In this document: piece by piece, positions 32,954 through 41,369 of the stretch
How the letters are laid out: each line of letters starts with the position of its first letter
Position numbering within the stretch: position 1 is the first letter of the stretch
Assembly (NCBI GenBank): GCA_903822495.1
Contig: CAIJPD010000007.1
Location: forward strand, 1-43,743
Direction of reading: 5' to 3'
DNA length: 43,743 nucleotides
Source: an uncultured Chloroflexota bacterium
Lineage (GTDB): Bacteria; Chloroflexota; Limnocylindria; Limnocylindrales; CSP1-4
Notes under the pieces: generated by a model
Told to the model about the DNA's origin: nothing
What the model saw: the letters and a program-made list of their open reading frames with translations, nothing else
Database searches by the model: none
Translations under genes and position numbers: made by a program

Positions 32954-33011
32954 CCCCCTGGTCTCGCGGCCACGGCGAGGCTGGTGCACGGGGAGGGTGG
33001 GGCACCCAACC

Positions 33012-33026
33012 CGGCGCCAGGCGCCG
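33012..33026. terminator. Short hairpin between convergent genes
   Basis: CGGCGC and GCGCCG pair over a three-base loop between the acetyltransferase and nitroreductase stops. No U-tract follows. Confidence 0.3.
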
Positions 33027-33036
33027 ATGTCCGCCG

Positions 33037-33558
33037 CTACCAGCGCTCCTGGTGGACCAGCTCGTCGATGGTCTTGCGGCCGCCCGGCTTGTTGGGGCGA
33101 TCCAGCGCGGAAGGATCCGCCGGGTAGCCAAACGAGATCAGGTACTCGCAATGGTGCGAGCCCGGGTAGTCAAGGAGCGTCCGGGCAAGGTCCTGTTCGT
33201 AGACGGTCGCCGGCACACTCCCAATTCCCAGCTCCCAGGCCGCCAGCATCATGTTGGCCGCCGCCAGGCCCAGGTCGAACATGATCGAGAGCGCTGCGTC
33301 GGGCGCCCGCGGGTCGGGCGTCACCAGCGCGACGGCCAGGGTGGCGCCCGCCAGGTGTCCGGCCCACGGCCCCACGGCGGCCAGCTGGGCCAGGTGCTCC
33401 GCGTCTCGGCAGACGACGAACTCCCAGCGCTGCAGGTTCTTGGCGCTTCCGGAGCGCCGGCCGGCCCAGAGGATCCTGTCCAGCGCCTCGGCGTCGATGG
33501 GCCGGGGGTCAAAGCGGCGGACGGCACGCTTGGTGGCGATCGCGGTTCGAACGTCCAT
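33037..33558 (-). CDS. Nitroreductase family protein
   Basis: 173-residue FMN oxidoreductase of the small nitroreductase type. The N-terminal KRAVRRFDPRPI and SAKNLQRWEFVVCRD motifs contact FMN, and the region AAANMMLAAWELGIGSVP is the conserved helix. It lacks much of the C-terminal cap of larger members. Likely reduces quinones, nitro groups or acts in another flavin reaction using NAD(P)H. Ribosome site GGAG 9 nt upstream of ATG 33558. Convergent with the acetyltransferase operon. Confidence 0.85.
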   Translation of the reverse strand: MDVRTAIATKRAVRRFDPRPIDAEALDRILWAGRRSGSAKNLQRWEFVVCRDAEHLAQLAAVGPWAGHLAGATLAVALVTPDPRAPDAALSIMFDLGLAAANMMLAAWELGIGSVPATVYEQDLARTLLDYPGSHHCEYLISFGYPADPSALDRPNKPGGRKTIDELVHQERW

Positions 33559-33698
33559 GGGCTGCGGCTCCAGGGGTCAGGCGGGGCGGGGCGGGAAGAT
33601 CCGGATCAGCGCGGACAAGGTGGCCACGGCGCGGGCCGCGGTGCCGAGGCGTTCGATCGCCCCCGGGTCTCCTCGCGTCGGGGATGGCCGGCATGCGG

Positions 33699-34784
33699 TC
33701 AGGCTTCGTCGCCTGCCGGTCGTTGGTCGGCAGGCGCGCTCCCGGTCACGATACCCGCCAGCGAACGCAGGCCGCCGGGCTCCGCCGACACGGCGCCAAA
33801 GCGATGCTCACCGTCGGGGAGCCGGACCGCCTCCACGGCCGCCGCACGGGCCGCCGCCTCCCAGGGGTCGAGGGTGCCGCCGAGGTGTTTCGCGAAGAAG
33901 CGGCCGAGGGCCGCCCGATACGCGGCGTGCTCGTACAGCCAGCTGTGCTGTCCGCCCTCGATCACCAGGCGATCCACGACGCGCGCCGGGTTCGACCGGG
34001 CCGCCATGGCCAGCCGGTCCAGCTCGGCCAGCGGCACCACCCGGTCCGCGGATCCGTGGACGAGGAGCACGGGCCCGCGATAGCGCGCGATGGCCCGCGA
34101 CGAGGCGATCCCCTCGGCCCGGTGGCCGCGCGGGCGCAGGTAGATCCGGGTGGTCAGCCACGCGAGCGGCCATGCCACCGGGCCCGGGATGGGGAGCCGG
34201 GCCAGGCGAAACGTCTCGCGTGTCAGGCGATCCGGGTCACCGGGCGTGGACGTCGCGACGACCGCCGCCACGCGGCTGTCCGAGGCCGCCGCCAGGAGCC
34301 CGCCGATTGAGCCCATGGAATGACCCAGGATCCCGCCGACCGTGACCTCGGGGCGGGCCAGGAGCGCGTCGAAGCCGCTCGCGGCGTCGGAGCCAAATTC
34401 GCCTGCGCTGATCGGCATGATCTCGCGCTGGTTGGCGCCGTGGCCCCGGATGTCGATCGTGAGGCAGTGGAAGCCCGCCGCGTGCAGGACCTGGACGTTG
34501 GGCAGCGTGCGGTCGCGGGCGGACTCCCAGCCGTGGATCAGCAGGACGCCCGGCCCCGGGCGTCCGCCCTCCGCCGGCACGAACCAGGCCGGCAGATCGA
34601 GCCCGTCGGCCGTCCGGACCATCAGGTCATCGAACGCGAGGCCGAAGTCGGCCGGCGTGTAGCCGGGTGGATGCGGCTGCGGCGTGCCCGCCCGGTCGCG
34701 GTAGACGTGGGCGAACCGCCACGCAAGTGCCAGCGGCGCGCCGACCAGCGCGGCGATGAGGCCCGTTCGGCGAAGACGTCCCAT
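33699..34784 (-). CDS. Alpha/beta hydrolase, membrane-anchored
   Basis: 361-residue hydrolase with an N-terminal hydrophobic segment (about 8-23) that may act as an anchor. The catalytic residues are typical: GHSMGS nucleophile elbow with Ser, an Asp in VHGSADRVVPL, and His in EGGQHSWLY. The RGHGAN loop forms the oxyanion-side region. An esterase, lipase or peptidase-like role is likely; the substrate is unknown. The promoter upstream has a consensus TTGACA -35. Confidence 0.82.
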   Translation of the reverse strand: MGRLRRTGLIAALVGAPLALAWRFAHVYRDRAGTPQPHPPGYTPADFGLAFDDLMVRTADGLDLPAWFVPAEGGRPGPGVLLIHGWESARDRTLPNVQVLHAAGFHCLTIDIRGHGANQREIMPISAGEFGSDAASGFDALLARPEVTVGGILGHSMGSIGGLLAAASDSRVAAVVATSTPGDPDRLTRETFRLARLPIPGPVAWPLAWLTTRIYLRPRGHRAEGIASSRAIARYRGPVLLVHGSADRVVPLAELDRLAMAARSNPARVVDRLVIEGGQHSWLYEHAAYRAALGRFFAKHLGGTLDPWEAAARAAAVEAVRLPDGEHRFGAVSAEPGGLRSLAGIVTGSAPADQRPAGDEA

Positions 34785-34790
34785 GTGCGG

Positions 34791-34819
34791 AGGGGACACC
34801 AGCGCGGCGGTGCTGTCAA
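34791..34819 (-). promoter_or_regulatory. Promoter TTGACA-17-TCCCCT, 6 nt before ATG
   Basis: A perfect TTGACA -35 on the minus strand is followed after 17 bp by TCCCCT, which ends 6 nt before the hydrolase ATG. The -10 matches only T1 and T6, yet the spacing is exactly that of a leaderless promoter. Confidence 0.5.
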
Positions 34820-34829
34820 GCGCGCGGCG

Positions 34830-34835
34830 TACACT
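34830..34835 (+). promoter_or_regulatory. -10 hexamer TACACT, 6 nt before GTG
   Basis: TACACT lies 6 nt before the GTG of the J-domain gene, with no ribosome site. The divergent hydrolase promoter is just left of it. Confidence 0.6.
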
Positions 34836-34841
34836 CACCCC

Positions 34842-35618
34842 GTGCCGAAGCGCGATCCACACGACATCCTCGGGGTCGAGCGCGGCGCCAGCCTGGCCAC
34901 GGTGAAGGCGGCCTGGCGTCGCCTCGCCCGCGCCCATCATCCCGACCTCTCCGCCAGCGATCCGACCGCGGTGCGTGCGGCCACGGCGCTGATGGCGGAG
35001 ATCAACGCCGCCTACGACCAGCTCGTGGCCGACGATGCGGAGCGCCGGGCCGGGCTGCGCGACCCCCACGCCCCCGGTGGCCGTGGGTTCGGGAACGCGT
35101 CGACCGGTGGAGCCGCCACGCCCGACGCCCCGCCTCGACGATGGCCTGGACCGCCGCCACCACGCCCATCGCGTCCAGTCACGGGCCGTGTCGACACCTC
35201 CGAGACGCTGCGGCCGCGCAACACCACGACCGGACCGGGGGCCCGCTCCGCCGCCGGTGCGATGGATGGCTCGGCGCCCCCGCCCCCGCCCCGTGCCCGC
35301 CCACCCGATGCCCGCCCACCCCGCGCCTCGGATCCCACCGGCCCGGTGCGCCGCGGCCAGGTCCACCAGTGGACCCCGCCGCCCGAAGTGCCGCTCGGGG
35401 AGGCGCAGGCCGTCGAGCTTGGGTTCGGGAAGTTCCACGGCCACACCCTGGGCCAGGTCGCGGACTTCGAGCCGTCGTACATCGACTGGCTGTCGTCCAC
35501 GCCCGGCCACGACCCCGACGTGGTGGCCGCGGCCCGGGTGATCCGTCGCCGCCTCGACGAGCTGGGGATCCGGCGCCCCGTCCGGATCTCGCGCCGTCCG
35601 ATGATGTCGCCGGATTGA
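34842..35618 (+). CDS. J-domain protein with C-terminal ExoX-like domain
   Basis: 258-residue protein. Residues 4-65 form a J domain with the HPD motif at 33-35, which would stimulate a DnaK-type chaperone. A Pro/Arg-rich disordered linker (72-183) follows. Residues 186-240 (LGFGKFHGHTLGQV...PSYIDWL) match the small domain found at the C-terminus of exodeoxyribonuclease X-like proteins and related nucleic-acid proteins. There is no zinc finger or DnaJ C-terminal domain, so it is not classical DnaJ. It may direct Hsp70 to a nucleic-acid target. GTG start without ribosome site. Confidence 0.78.
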   Translation: MPKRDPHDILGVERGASLATVKAAWRRLARAHHPDLSASDPTAVRAATALMAEINAAYDQLVADDAERRAGLRDPHAPGGRGFGNASTGGAATPDAPPRRWPGPPPPRPSRPVTGRVDTSETLRPRNTTTGPGARSAAGAMDGSAPPPPPRARPPDARPPRASDPTGPVRRGQVHQWTPPPEVPLGEAQAVELGFGKFHGHTLGQVADFEPSYIDWLSSTPGHDPDVVAAARVIRRRLDELGIRRPVRISRRPMMSPD

Positions 35619-35677
35619 GCCGTCCGGGTGCGGTCCCGGCCGGGATGCCGCTTGCGGCGCGCCCCGTGCGAACCCGG

Positions 35678-35683
35678 TACGCT
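35678..35683 (+). promoter_or_regulatory. -10 hexamer TACGCT, 6 nt before ATG
   Basis: TACGCT ends 6 nt before the ATG of the lipoprotein gene, with no ribosome site; leaderless pattern. Confidence 0.55.
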
Positions 35684-35689
35684 CTGGTC

Positions 35690-36328
35690 ATGCCCCATCG
35701 CCTCCGGCCCGTCGCGGCCAGCCTTCGTGTTGCCGTCCTTGTCCTGGTCCTCGCGACCATGCTGGGCGCCTGCTCGGCCGCCGCGCCGTTCGATCCGGCC
35801 GGCCCATGCGAGGTCAACGGCAAGCTGGTCGACGGGCGTGCCCCGGGCGCCTATGCGGACATGGAGGCCCTGCTCCCCGCCGCCTATGACGGCCGCGCGC
35901 CCAACCGGCTCGACTCGGGCCGGACCTGCACGCCGGCCAACCTGGGGACGATGCTGCCCCGTGGCGTCTCCACCGTGCGCTTTGCCGGCGGTCTCTGGGA
36001 GGTGGGGGAGCGGAGCGGCGTGACCCTCGCCCTGTTCACGGCGCCCACGCTGACCAGCACGATCCTGTTTGAGTTCTACGAGACCGGCGCACGCACGGCG
36101 TCCAAGACGGACGCGATCCAGGCGAGCGACGTGACCGTGGGAGGGCTCGCCGGCCGCCGTCTCGACGTCCTCAACGACGAGTCGTACCAGACCATCATCA
36201 CGTGGCCGGCCGGAAGCGGGAGCGTCCGCGTCGTGCTCGTCGGCAGCGACGTGCGTGAGACGGTCGCGCGCCAGGTGCACGAGGACCGCGTCACCGCCGC
36301 GCTGGCCGCCTGGGCGGCGCCCCGCTAG
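35690..36328 (+). CDS. Lipoprotein of unknown function
   Basis: 212-residue predicted lipoprotein: basic N-terminus, hydrophobic segment and lipobox MLGAC (Cys28). The mature part has a mixed alpha/beta pattern with two further Cys (EVNGKL region and RTCTPANLG) that could form a disulfide. It is not a recognised family. No operon partner on either side. The start is fixed by the signal peptide and the -10 hexamer 6 nt upstream. Confidence 0.7.
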   Translation: MPHRLRPVAASLRVAVLVLVLATMLGACSAAAPFDPAGPCEVNGKLVDGRAPGAYADMEALLPAAYDGRAPNRLDSGRTCTPANLGTMLPRGVSTVRFAGGLWEVGERSGVTLALFTAPTLTSTILFEFYETGARTASKTDAIQASDVTVGGLAGRRLDVLNDESYQTIITWPAGSGSVRVVLVGSDVRETVARQVHEDRVTAALAAWAAPR

Positions 36329-36448
36329 CCCGAGGCGGCGCCCCGGCCCGGCCGCGCCCTCCCGGTTCGCCCGCCGGCCCGTCCCCAATCGCCGATCCGA
36401 CGGGCGCCGGGCACCCGCGTCTCGGGCAGGACCCTTGGAGCCCGGTGC

Positions 36449-36454
36449 TAGAGT
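36449..36454 (+). promoter_or_regulatory. -10 hexamer TAGAGT, 6 nt before ATG
   Basis: TAGAGT ends 6 nt before the acyl-CoA mutase ATG, which has no ribosome site. Confidence 0.55.
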
Positions 36455-36460
36455 CAGGCC

Positions 36461-38272
36461 ATGTCAGACCCGTCTCGGGACCCCGACTGGTCCGAGCGCC
36501 TGCGTGCCTGGGATGCCGGGCCGCTGCGCCGCTCCCTCGCGAACGGCCCCGAGCGCCGCGACCGCTTCTCCACCATCAGCGACGTGGAGATGGAGCGCCT
36601 CTACGGCCCCTGGTCATTGCGGGCCGGCGCCCACGGCGGGCCGGCGGTCGCGGCGGGTCCCTCCGGCGAACCCGTCGGCCCGGGTGGCCCCACCGCCGTG
36701 GACCACCTCGGCCGCCCGCTCGAGCCCGGTCCGTGGGCCGACTTCGACCCCCTCCGCGACGTGGGCCTCCCCGGAGAGCCGCCCTTCACCCGCGGCCTCC
36801 ATCCCACCGGCTACCGCAGCCGCCCCTGGACCATGCGGATGTTCGCCGGCTTCGGCGCCGCCGAGGACACCAACGCCCGGTTCCGCGACCTGCTGGCGGC
36901 CGGGCAGACCGGCCTGTCCGTCGCGTACGACATGCCAACCCTGTACGGCTACGACACCGATTCGCCCGAGGCCGAGGGCGAGTTCGGGACGTGCGGCGTG
37001 GCCGTCTCCTCCCTCTCCGACATGGAGGTCCTGCTGGCCGGGCTGCCGCTGGACCGCGTCTCCACGTCGATGACGATCAACTCGCCGGCCGCCCCGATCT
37101 GGGCGATGTACATCGTGGCCGCGGAGAAGGCCGGCGTCCCCCGGGCGGCGCTGGAGGGGACCATCCAGAACGACATCCTCAAGGAGTACGTCGCCCAGAA
37201 GGAGTACCTGTTCCCGCCCGGGCCGTCGATGCGCCTGGTCACGGACACGATCGAGTTCGGCTCGCGCGAGCTCCCGCGCTGGAACACGATCAGCATCAGC
37301 GGCTACCACATCCGCGAGGCCGGCTCTACCGCGGTCCAGGAGCTGGCCTTCACGATCGCGGACGGCATGGCCTACGTCGAAGCCGCCCTCGCGCGCGGGC
37401 TGGCCGTGGACAGCTTTGCGCCGCGCCTCAGCTTCTTCTTCAACTCGCACAGCGACTTCTTCGAGGAGATCGCCAAGTTCCGCGCCGCGCGGCGGATCTG
37501 GTGGAAGCTGATGACGCGCCGCTACGGGGCCCGCGACGAGCGGTCCACGTGGCTGCGCTTCCACGCTCAAACCGCCGGCGTCTCCCTCACCCCGCAGCAG
37601 CCGCTCAACAACCTCACCCGGGTGGCCCTCCAGGCGCTGGCGGCGGTGCTGGGCGGGACCCAGTCGCTCCACACCGACGCGTATGACGAGGCGCTCGCGG
37701 TCCCCACCGCCCAGGCCGCCCTCCTGGCGCTCCGCCAGCAGCAGGTGATCGCGGAGGAGACGGGCGTCGCCAGCACCGTGGACCCGCTGGGTGGCAGCTG
37801 GTTCGTGGAGTCGCTGACCAACCAGACGGAGCGGGCGGTCTGGGCCTACCTCGACGAGATCGACCGGCGCGGCGGCATGCTGGCCGCGGTGTCGGACGGC
37901 TACCCCCAGCGCGAGATCGCGGACGCGGCGTACCGGTTCCAGCGCGAGGTGGACGCGGGCGAGCGCCGGATCGTGGGCGTGAACGCCTACCTGGACGCGA
38001 ACGAGGTGACCGGCGTCCCCATCCTGGCGGTTCCGCCGGGGGCCCTCGAACGCCAGCTGGCGCGCCTCCAACGGACCCGGCGCGATCGGGATCCGGAGGC
38101 GGTTGCCGCCGCGCTGGCCGGGCTCCGCGATGCGGCCGCTCGGCCCGAATCGTCCGAGACCAACCTGATGCCCCACTTCATCCGCTGCGCCGCCGCGTAC
38201 GCGACCCTGGGCGAGCAGTGCGCGGTCCTGCGCGAGGTCTTCGGCGAGTACCGCGAGTCGGCAGCGGTCTGA
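36461..38272 (+). CDS. B12-dependent acyl-CoA mutase, large subunit
   Basis: 603-residue substrate-binding subunit of the methylmalonyl-CoA mutase family; the TIM barrel spans about 110-570. The cobalamin-binding domain usual at the C-terminus of full-length mutases is absent, so a separate small subunit is needed, and none is in the window. Key residues: Phe128 (TMRMFAG) replaces the carboxylate-binding Tyr89 of methylmalonyl-CoA mutase, Gln246 (VAQKEY) replaces Arg207, Ala155 is as in methylmalonyl- and isobutyryl-CoA mutases, and His283 (SGYHIREAG) is kept. This combination is typical of isobutyryl-CoA mutase. Residues 60-90 form a Gly/Pro-rich insert. Leaderless-type start. Confidence 0.87.
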   Translation: MSDPSRDPDWSERLRAWDAGPLRRSLANGPERRDRFSTISDVEMERLYGPWSLRAGAHGGPAVAAGPSGEPVGPGGPTAVDHLGRPLEPGPWADFDPLRDVGLPGEPPFTRGLHPTGYRSRPWTMRMFAGFGAAEDTNARFRDLLAAGQTGLSVAYDMPTLYGYDTDSPEAEGEFGTCGVAVSSLSDMEVLLAGLPLDRVSTSMTINSPAAPIWAMYIVAAEKAGVPRAALEGTIQNDILKEYVAQKEYLFPPGPSMRLVTDTIEFGSRELPRWNTISISGYHIREAGSTAVQELAFTIADGMAYVEAALARGLAVDSFAPRLSFFFNSHSDFFEEIAKFRAARRIWWKLMTRRYGARDERSTWLRFHAQTAGVSLTPQQPLNNLTRVALQALAAVLGGTQSLHTDAYDEALAVPTAQAALLALRQQQVIAEETGVASTVDPLGGSWFVESLTNQTERAVWAYLDEIDRRGGMLAAVSDGYPQREIADAAYRFQREVDAGERRIVGVNAYLDANEVTGVPILAVPPGALERQLARLQRTRRDRDPEAVAAALAGLRDAAARPESSETNLMPHFIRCAAAYATLGEQCAVLREVFGEYRESAAV

Positions 38273-38361
38273 GGCTCTGGCGCCGTTTCGCGACGATCGC
38301 GTCGCCGGGGTACGACGACACCCGCGGCGACGACACCCACGGCGGCGGCACCCGCCCGCGG

Positions 38362-38367
38362 TACCAT
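38362..38367 (+). promoter_or_regulatory. -10 hexamer TACCAT, 6 nt before ATG
   Basis: TACCAT ends 6 nt before the DinB-like gene start; no ribosome site. Same hexamer and spacing as at 32480. Confidence 0.6.
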
Positions 38368-38373
38368 CCGGGC

Positions 38374-38853
38374 ATGTACACCGATTCGCTCGAATTCCTC
38401 GACGAGGAGCGCGACGTCTGGTCGCCCTTCGAGGCGCTGGACACGCTCACCGACGAGCAATTGGCCGTGCCCCGGGCCGGCGCCCACGGCTGGTCCGGCC
38501 GCGACCTGATGGGCCACCTCCTGGCCTGGCAGCAGATCGCCCTGGAGGTGGCCAAGGAGCTGGCGGTCAACGAGACCAGCCGGACCAAGCAGTGGTCGGA
38601 CGAGCAGTGGGCCGCCCGCGGCGACGAGATGAACGACACCATGGTCGCCGAGTGGCGCCAGCTCCCCGTGGACGAGGTCCGCGCTCGCTTCCGTCAGGTG
38701 CCCGGCGAGCTGCGCGGCTACCTGACGGTGGTGCCGGAATCGCGCTGGCTGAAGCATCCGCGCCACCTCAAGTTCTTCCTGACCGAGACCACCAGCCACT
38801 ACGAGGCGCACGCCGCCGACCTGGCCGCGATCCTCGCGGGAGCGGGGCGGTGA
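38374..38853 (+). CDS. DinB/ClbS-like four-helix protein
   Basis: 159-residue protein predicted to form a four-helix bundle. His48 (GHLLAWQQ), His142 and His146 (SHYEAH) are in the positions of the metal-binding His triad of DinB-like, maleylpyruvate-isomerase-like and ClbS/DfsB proteins. The role could be thiol transfer or toxin protection; no mycothiol genes are visible. Its stop overlaps the next gene (GTGA), so translation is coupled. Confidence 0.75.
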   Translation: MYTDSLEFLDEERDVWSPFEALDTLTDEQLAVPRAGAHGWSGRDLMGHLLAWQQIALEVAKELAVNETSRTKQWSDEQWAARGDEMNDTMVAEWRQLPVDEVRARFRQVPGELRGYLTVVPESRWLKHPRHLKFFLTETTSHYEAHAADLAAILAGAGR

Positions 38854-39293
38854 GCCCGATGCCCGGCCGCGGCGCAGACGACGCCGGGGACGACGTCCTC
38901 GACCCCGACGACCTGGACGACACGGATGACGACGGCGATGAGGGCGACGACGCGGCCGACGGCGGCCCGATCGACGAGGTCGAAGGCGAGCTTCCCGAAT
39001 CGCTGGAGGAAGCCCTGCTCGACATTGCCCCGGAACTGCCCGGACTGACCGTCAGGGGCACGGGGTCGCACCTGGAGTTCCTCGTCGGCGACCGGGTCGT
39101 CGCCACCCTCGACGGCTCGATCGCCGAGTTCCGTCTCGATCGCCCCGTCGCGGCCGCCGCGCTGCGGACGCCGGGGACGCGGCCCTCCCGGCTCGCGCCG
39201 GATCGAATCGCCTTTGAGCCCGCGGAGCTGGACCTCTACGCGCTGGACCGCGCCGTGGCCTGGCTCAGGAGTGCCGTCCGCAACGGCGGCTGA
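38850..39293 (+). CDS. Acidic hypothetical protein
   Basis: 147-residue protein with a strikingly acidic first third (Asp/Glu-rich from about residue 9 to 55) and a compact C-terminal alpha/beta part containing GSHLEFLVGDRVVATLDG and ALDRAVAWLRSAV. Not recognised; the C-terminal pattern is loosely like small luciferase-domain/DUF5519-type folds. GTG at 38850 overlaps the DinB-like stop; ATG at 38859 is an alternative. Confidence 0.6.
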   Translation: MSPMPGRGADDAGDDVLDPDDLDDTDDDGDEGDDAADGGPIDEVEGELPESLEEALLDIAPELPGLTVRGTGSHLEFLVGDRVVATLDGSIAEFRLDRPVAAAALRTPGTRPSRLAPDRIAFEPAELDLYALDRAVAWLRSAVRNGG

Positions 39294-39322
39294 TCGGCGC
39301 CCAAGCCCGGCCCCGGAATCGA

Positions 39323-39349
39323 AACGACCCCGGCAGGGCCGGGGTCGTT
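39323..39349. terminator. Bidirectional terminator, 12-bp perfect stem
   Basis: AACGACCCCGGC pairs perfectly with GCCGGGGTCGTT over a three-base loop, with A-rich sequence on one side and TTG on the other. It lies between the stops of the acidic-protein gene and thioredoxin, and it is the strongest terminator-like structure in the window. Confidence 0.75.
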
Positions 39350-39387
39350 GGATCGCCCGAAGGGGGCTCAGGCGCGGTTCATCGGGT

Positions 39388-39726
39388 TCAGGCGTCCGTC
39401 TTGGCGTAGTCCGCCAGGCCGAACTGCTGCTCCAGCTGCTCGAGCGGGCGGAAGCCCACGACGCCCATCGGCGGGACGCCGGGCCGGAAGAACGCGATCG
39501 TCGGGATCGACATGATGTTGAACATCTGGGAGAGCTTGGGGTTGGCATCGACGTCCACCTTGACGACGTCGACCTGGCCCTCGTACTTGGCGGCCAGCTT
39601 CTCCATCTCGGGCGCGACCATCTTGCACGGCCCGCACCAGACCGCCCAGAAGTCGACGACGACCGGCTTGTCGGCCTTGAGCACCAGCTCCTCGAAGTTC
39701 GCGTCGGTTGCCACCTTGATGGCCAT
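39388..39726 (-). CDS. trxA: Thioredoxin
   Basis: 112-residue thioredoxin with the active site WCGPC (Cys31, Cys34), the buried Asp (VVVDFW) and cis-Pro in SIPTIAFF. Reduces protein disulfides using thioredoxin reductase. ATG at 39726 has AAGGA 9 nt upstream. It follows the ArsR gene by 50 nt on the same strand, so it is probably controlled by that regulator. Confidence 0.92.
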   Translation of the reverse strand: MAIKVATDANFEELVLKADKPVVVDFWAVWCGPCKMVAPEMEKLAAKYEGQVDVVKVDVDANPKLSQMFNIMSIPTIAFFRPGVPPMGVVGFRPLEQLEQQFGLADYAKTDA

Positions 39727-39776
39727 GGTGATGAGTCCTTTCTCCCGCTCGGGGTCGGGAAGTCGCAGTCTCGCCC

Positions 39777-40073
39777 TCAGCGGGCGATGCTTTGGATGAG
39801 CCGGTAGGCCTCGATGACCCGCGGGTCGGCGAGGCGATAGAAGATGGTGTTGCCCTCGCGCCGGGTCGCTACGAGCCCTGCGCTCCGGAGCACCGCCAGG
39901 TGCTGGCTCATGTTCGGAACCTGGCACCCGACGCGGACGGACAGGTCGCTCACGGAGAGCTCGCCCGCGGCGAGGGACTCCAGCACGCACAGCCGCTTGG
40001 GATCGGAGAGCGCCCGGCCCACGGCCGCATAGCGCAGTCGTTCTCCGTCGCTCGACACCCTGGCTTCGATCAT
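39777..40073 (-). CDS. ArsR-family transcriptional regulator
   Basis: 98-residue winged-helix repressor: LSDPKRLCVLESL, then helix-turn-helix VSDLSVRVGCQVPNMSQHLAVLRSAGLV and a beta wing. Cys29 and Cys50 are the only cysteines. They could be redox or metal sensors, and the link to thioredoxin favours a thiol signal, but the known metal sites (CxC) are absent. ATG at 40073 lies 6 nt after a GACACT hexamer. It probably represses its own operon through the palindrome upstream. Confidence 0.86.
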   Translation of the reverse strand: MIEARVSSDGERLRYAAVGRALSDPKRLCVLESLAAGELSVSDLSVRVGCQVPNMSQHLAVLRSAGLVATRREGNTIFYRLADPRVIEAYRLIQSIAR

Positions 40074-40079
40074 GCCCGG

Positions 40080-40108
40080 AGTGTCTCACTGATTGCGCAA
40101 ACACGCAA
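40080..40108 (-). promoter_or_regulatory. ArsR promoter and operator
   Basis: Minus-strand TTGCGT (-35), 17 bp, GACACT (-10), then 6 nt to ATG. An interrupted palindrome TTGCG-N6-CGCAA (40093-40108) covers the -35, where a bound ArsR dimer would block RNA polymerase. Confidence 0.6.
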
Positions 40109-40135
40109 GTATCGCCATGTCGTCCCTGGCGCCTG

Positions 40136-40141
40136 TATCCT
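40136..40141 (+). promoter_or_regulatory. -10 hexamer TATCCT, 6 nt before GTG
   Basis: TATCCT ends 6 nt before the GTG of the membrane protein gene; no ribosome site. Confidence 0.55.
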
Positions 40142-40147
40142 CCGCCC

Positions 40148-41347
40148 GTGAGCCTGCCCAGCGCCGCTACCAGCGCGTTTGACCTGCCGGGCGCCCGCGA
40201 GGTCGTCGGGCGCGGCTTCGAGCTGATGCTGGCCGCCACGAGCCAGCTCCGGCGCGTATCGCTCTACTTCGGCGCCCTCTTCCTGGCCTTCCTGGGGCCG
40301 TTGCTGGTGCTGGGCGTCGCGGTGGTGCTGGTCGCGCCGCCGGAACTACGAGACCTGGTGCGGGTCGTGCAATCCGGGGGCCAGGCGAGCGGGCTCGCAC
40401 CGATCCGCGATCCCGAGTGGGCCAGCGCGTTCATGCTGTTGATGCTCGGGCTCTACCTGGGCATCGCCGGGGCGGGCCTGGTGGCGCTGGAAGGCGGAAT
40501 CGTGGGCATCGCCATCCTGGCCGGCCACCGGCTGAACCGGCCCATAACGCTGCGCCATGCCCTGATCCGCTCGCGGCAGGTCTTCTGGCGGGTCGTGCGC
40601 GCCTCGTTCCTGCTGGGCATCATCTCGTCGATCGTCCAGGTGCTGGCCGGTGGGATCGTCGGGGTGGCCAATCTCCCGGGCGACGCTCTGACGATCATCA
40701 CGCTCGCCGTCTCGACCCTCGTGGCCGCCCCGTTCTGCTACTCCCAGGCGGGGATCGTGCTGGGTGACGTCGGGGCGCGGGAGTCCATCCGGCGGTCGGT
40801 CCGGCTCTTCCGGGCGCGGCCTCGGACCGCGCTCGTGATCGCGCTCTTCCCCGCGGTCTTTGGCGGCATGATCCAGCTCTGGGCGCTGTCCACGGGCGGC
40901 GAGGTGCTCCTCATGCTCGGCCAGGTGACCAACCTTGGCTTCGAGACGGACACGCTCCACTCGGCGGTGACGGTGGTGGTCCTCCTGGCGGCCATCACCG
41001 CGACGGGGAGTCTCTTCTTCACGCTCGGCGCGCTGTTCGCGGCGCCGCAGGTTGTCACGTTCCTGGGGCTGACGCACTATGCCGGCGGCCTGGACCGCGC
41101 GGCCCCGCCTGCCCCTCCGGCACCGGCCGCCACGCAGCGGGGGCTGGCCCCGCTGCCGGTCATCCGCCTGTCGCCCCGGCCACCGATGCTCCCTGTCCGC
41201 GCCGCGCCGGCTCCGCCCGCGCAGGTGGCCGCCCGGCGGGACCCGGGCGCGGGGTTCCATTGGGTCACCCGGCCGATGCTGGCGGCGATCGTCGCGGGCG
41301 CGCTCCTTGGTCTCGCGGGGATCGCGCTGGCCGCCGCAAGCCTCTAG
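40148..41347 (+). CDS. Polytopic membrane protein of unknown function
   Basis: 399-residue protein with about six to seven membrane helices in the first 300 residues, a Pro/Ala-rich cytoplasmic segment (about 315-370) and one more helix at the C-terminus. The pattern resembles the membrane domain found with glycerophosphodiester phosphodiesterases and DUF975-like proteins, but the match is by general character only. GTG start with a -10 hexamer 6 nt before it; the ArsR promoter is divergent from it. Convergent with the zincin gene. Confidence 0.65.
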   Translation: MSLPSAATSAFDLPGAREVVGRGFELMLAATSQLRRVSLYFGALFLAFLGPLLVLGVAVVLVAPPELRDLVRVVQSGGQASGLAPIRDPEWASAFMLLMLGLYLGIAGAGLVALEGGIVGIAILAGHRLNRPITLRHALIRSRQVFWRVVRASFLLGIISSIVQVLAGGIVGVANLPGDALTIITLAVSTLVAAPFCYSQAGIVLGDVGARESIRRSVRLFRARPRTALVIALFPAVFGGMIQLWALSTGGEVLLMLGQVTNLGFETDTLHSAVTVVVLLAAITATGSLFFTLGALFAAPQVVTFLGLTHYAGGLDRAAPPAPPAPAATQRGLAPLPVIRLSPRPPMLPVRAAPAPPAQVAARRDPGAGFHWVTRPMLAAIVAGALLGLAGIALAAASL

Positions 41348-41369
41348 GGCCCAGGCCTGCGGGCGGGCC

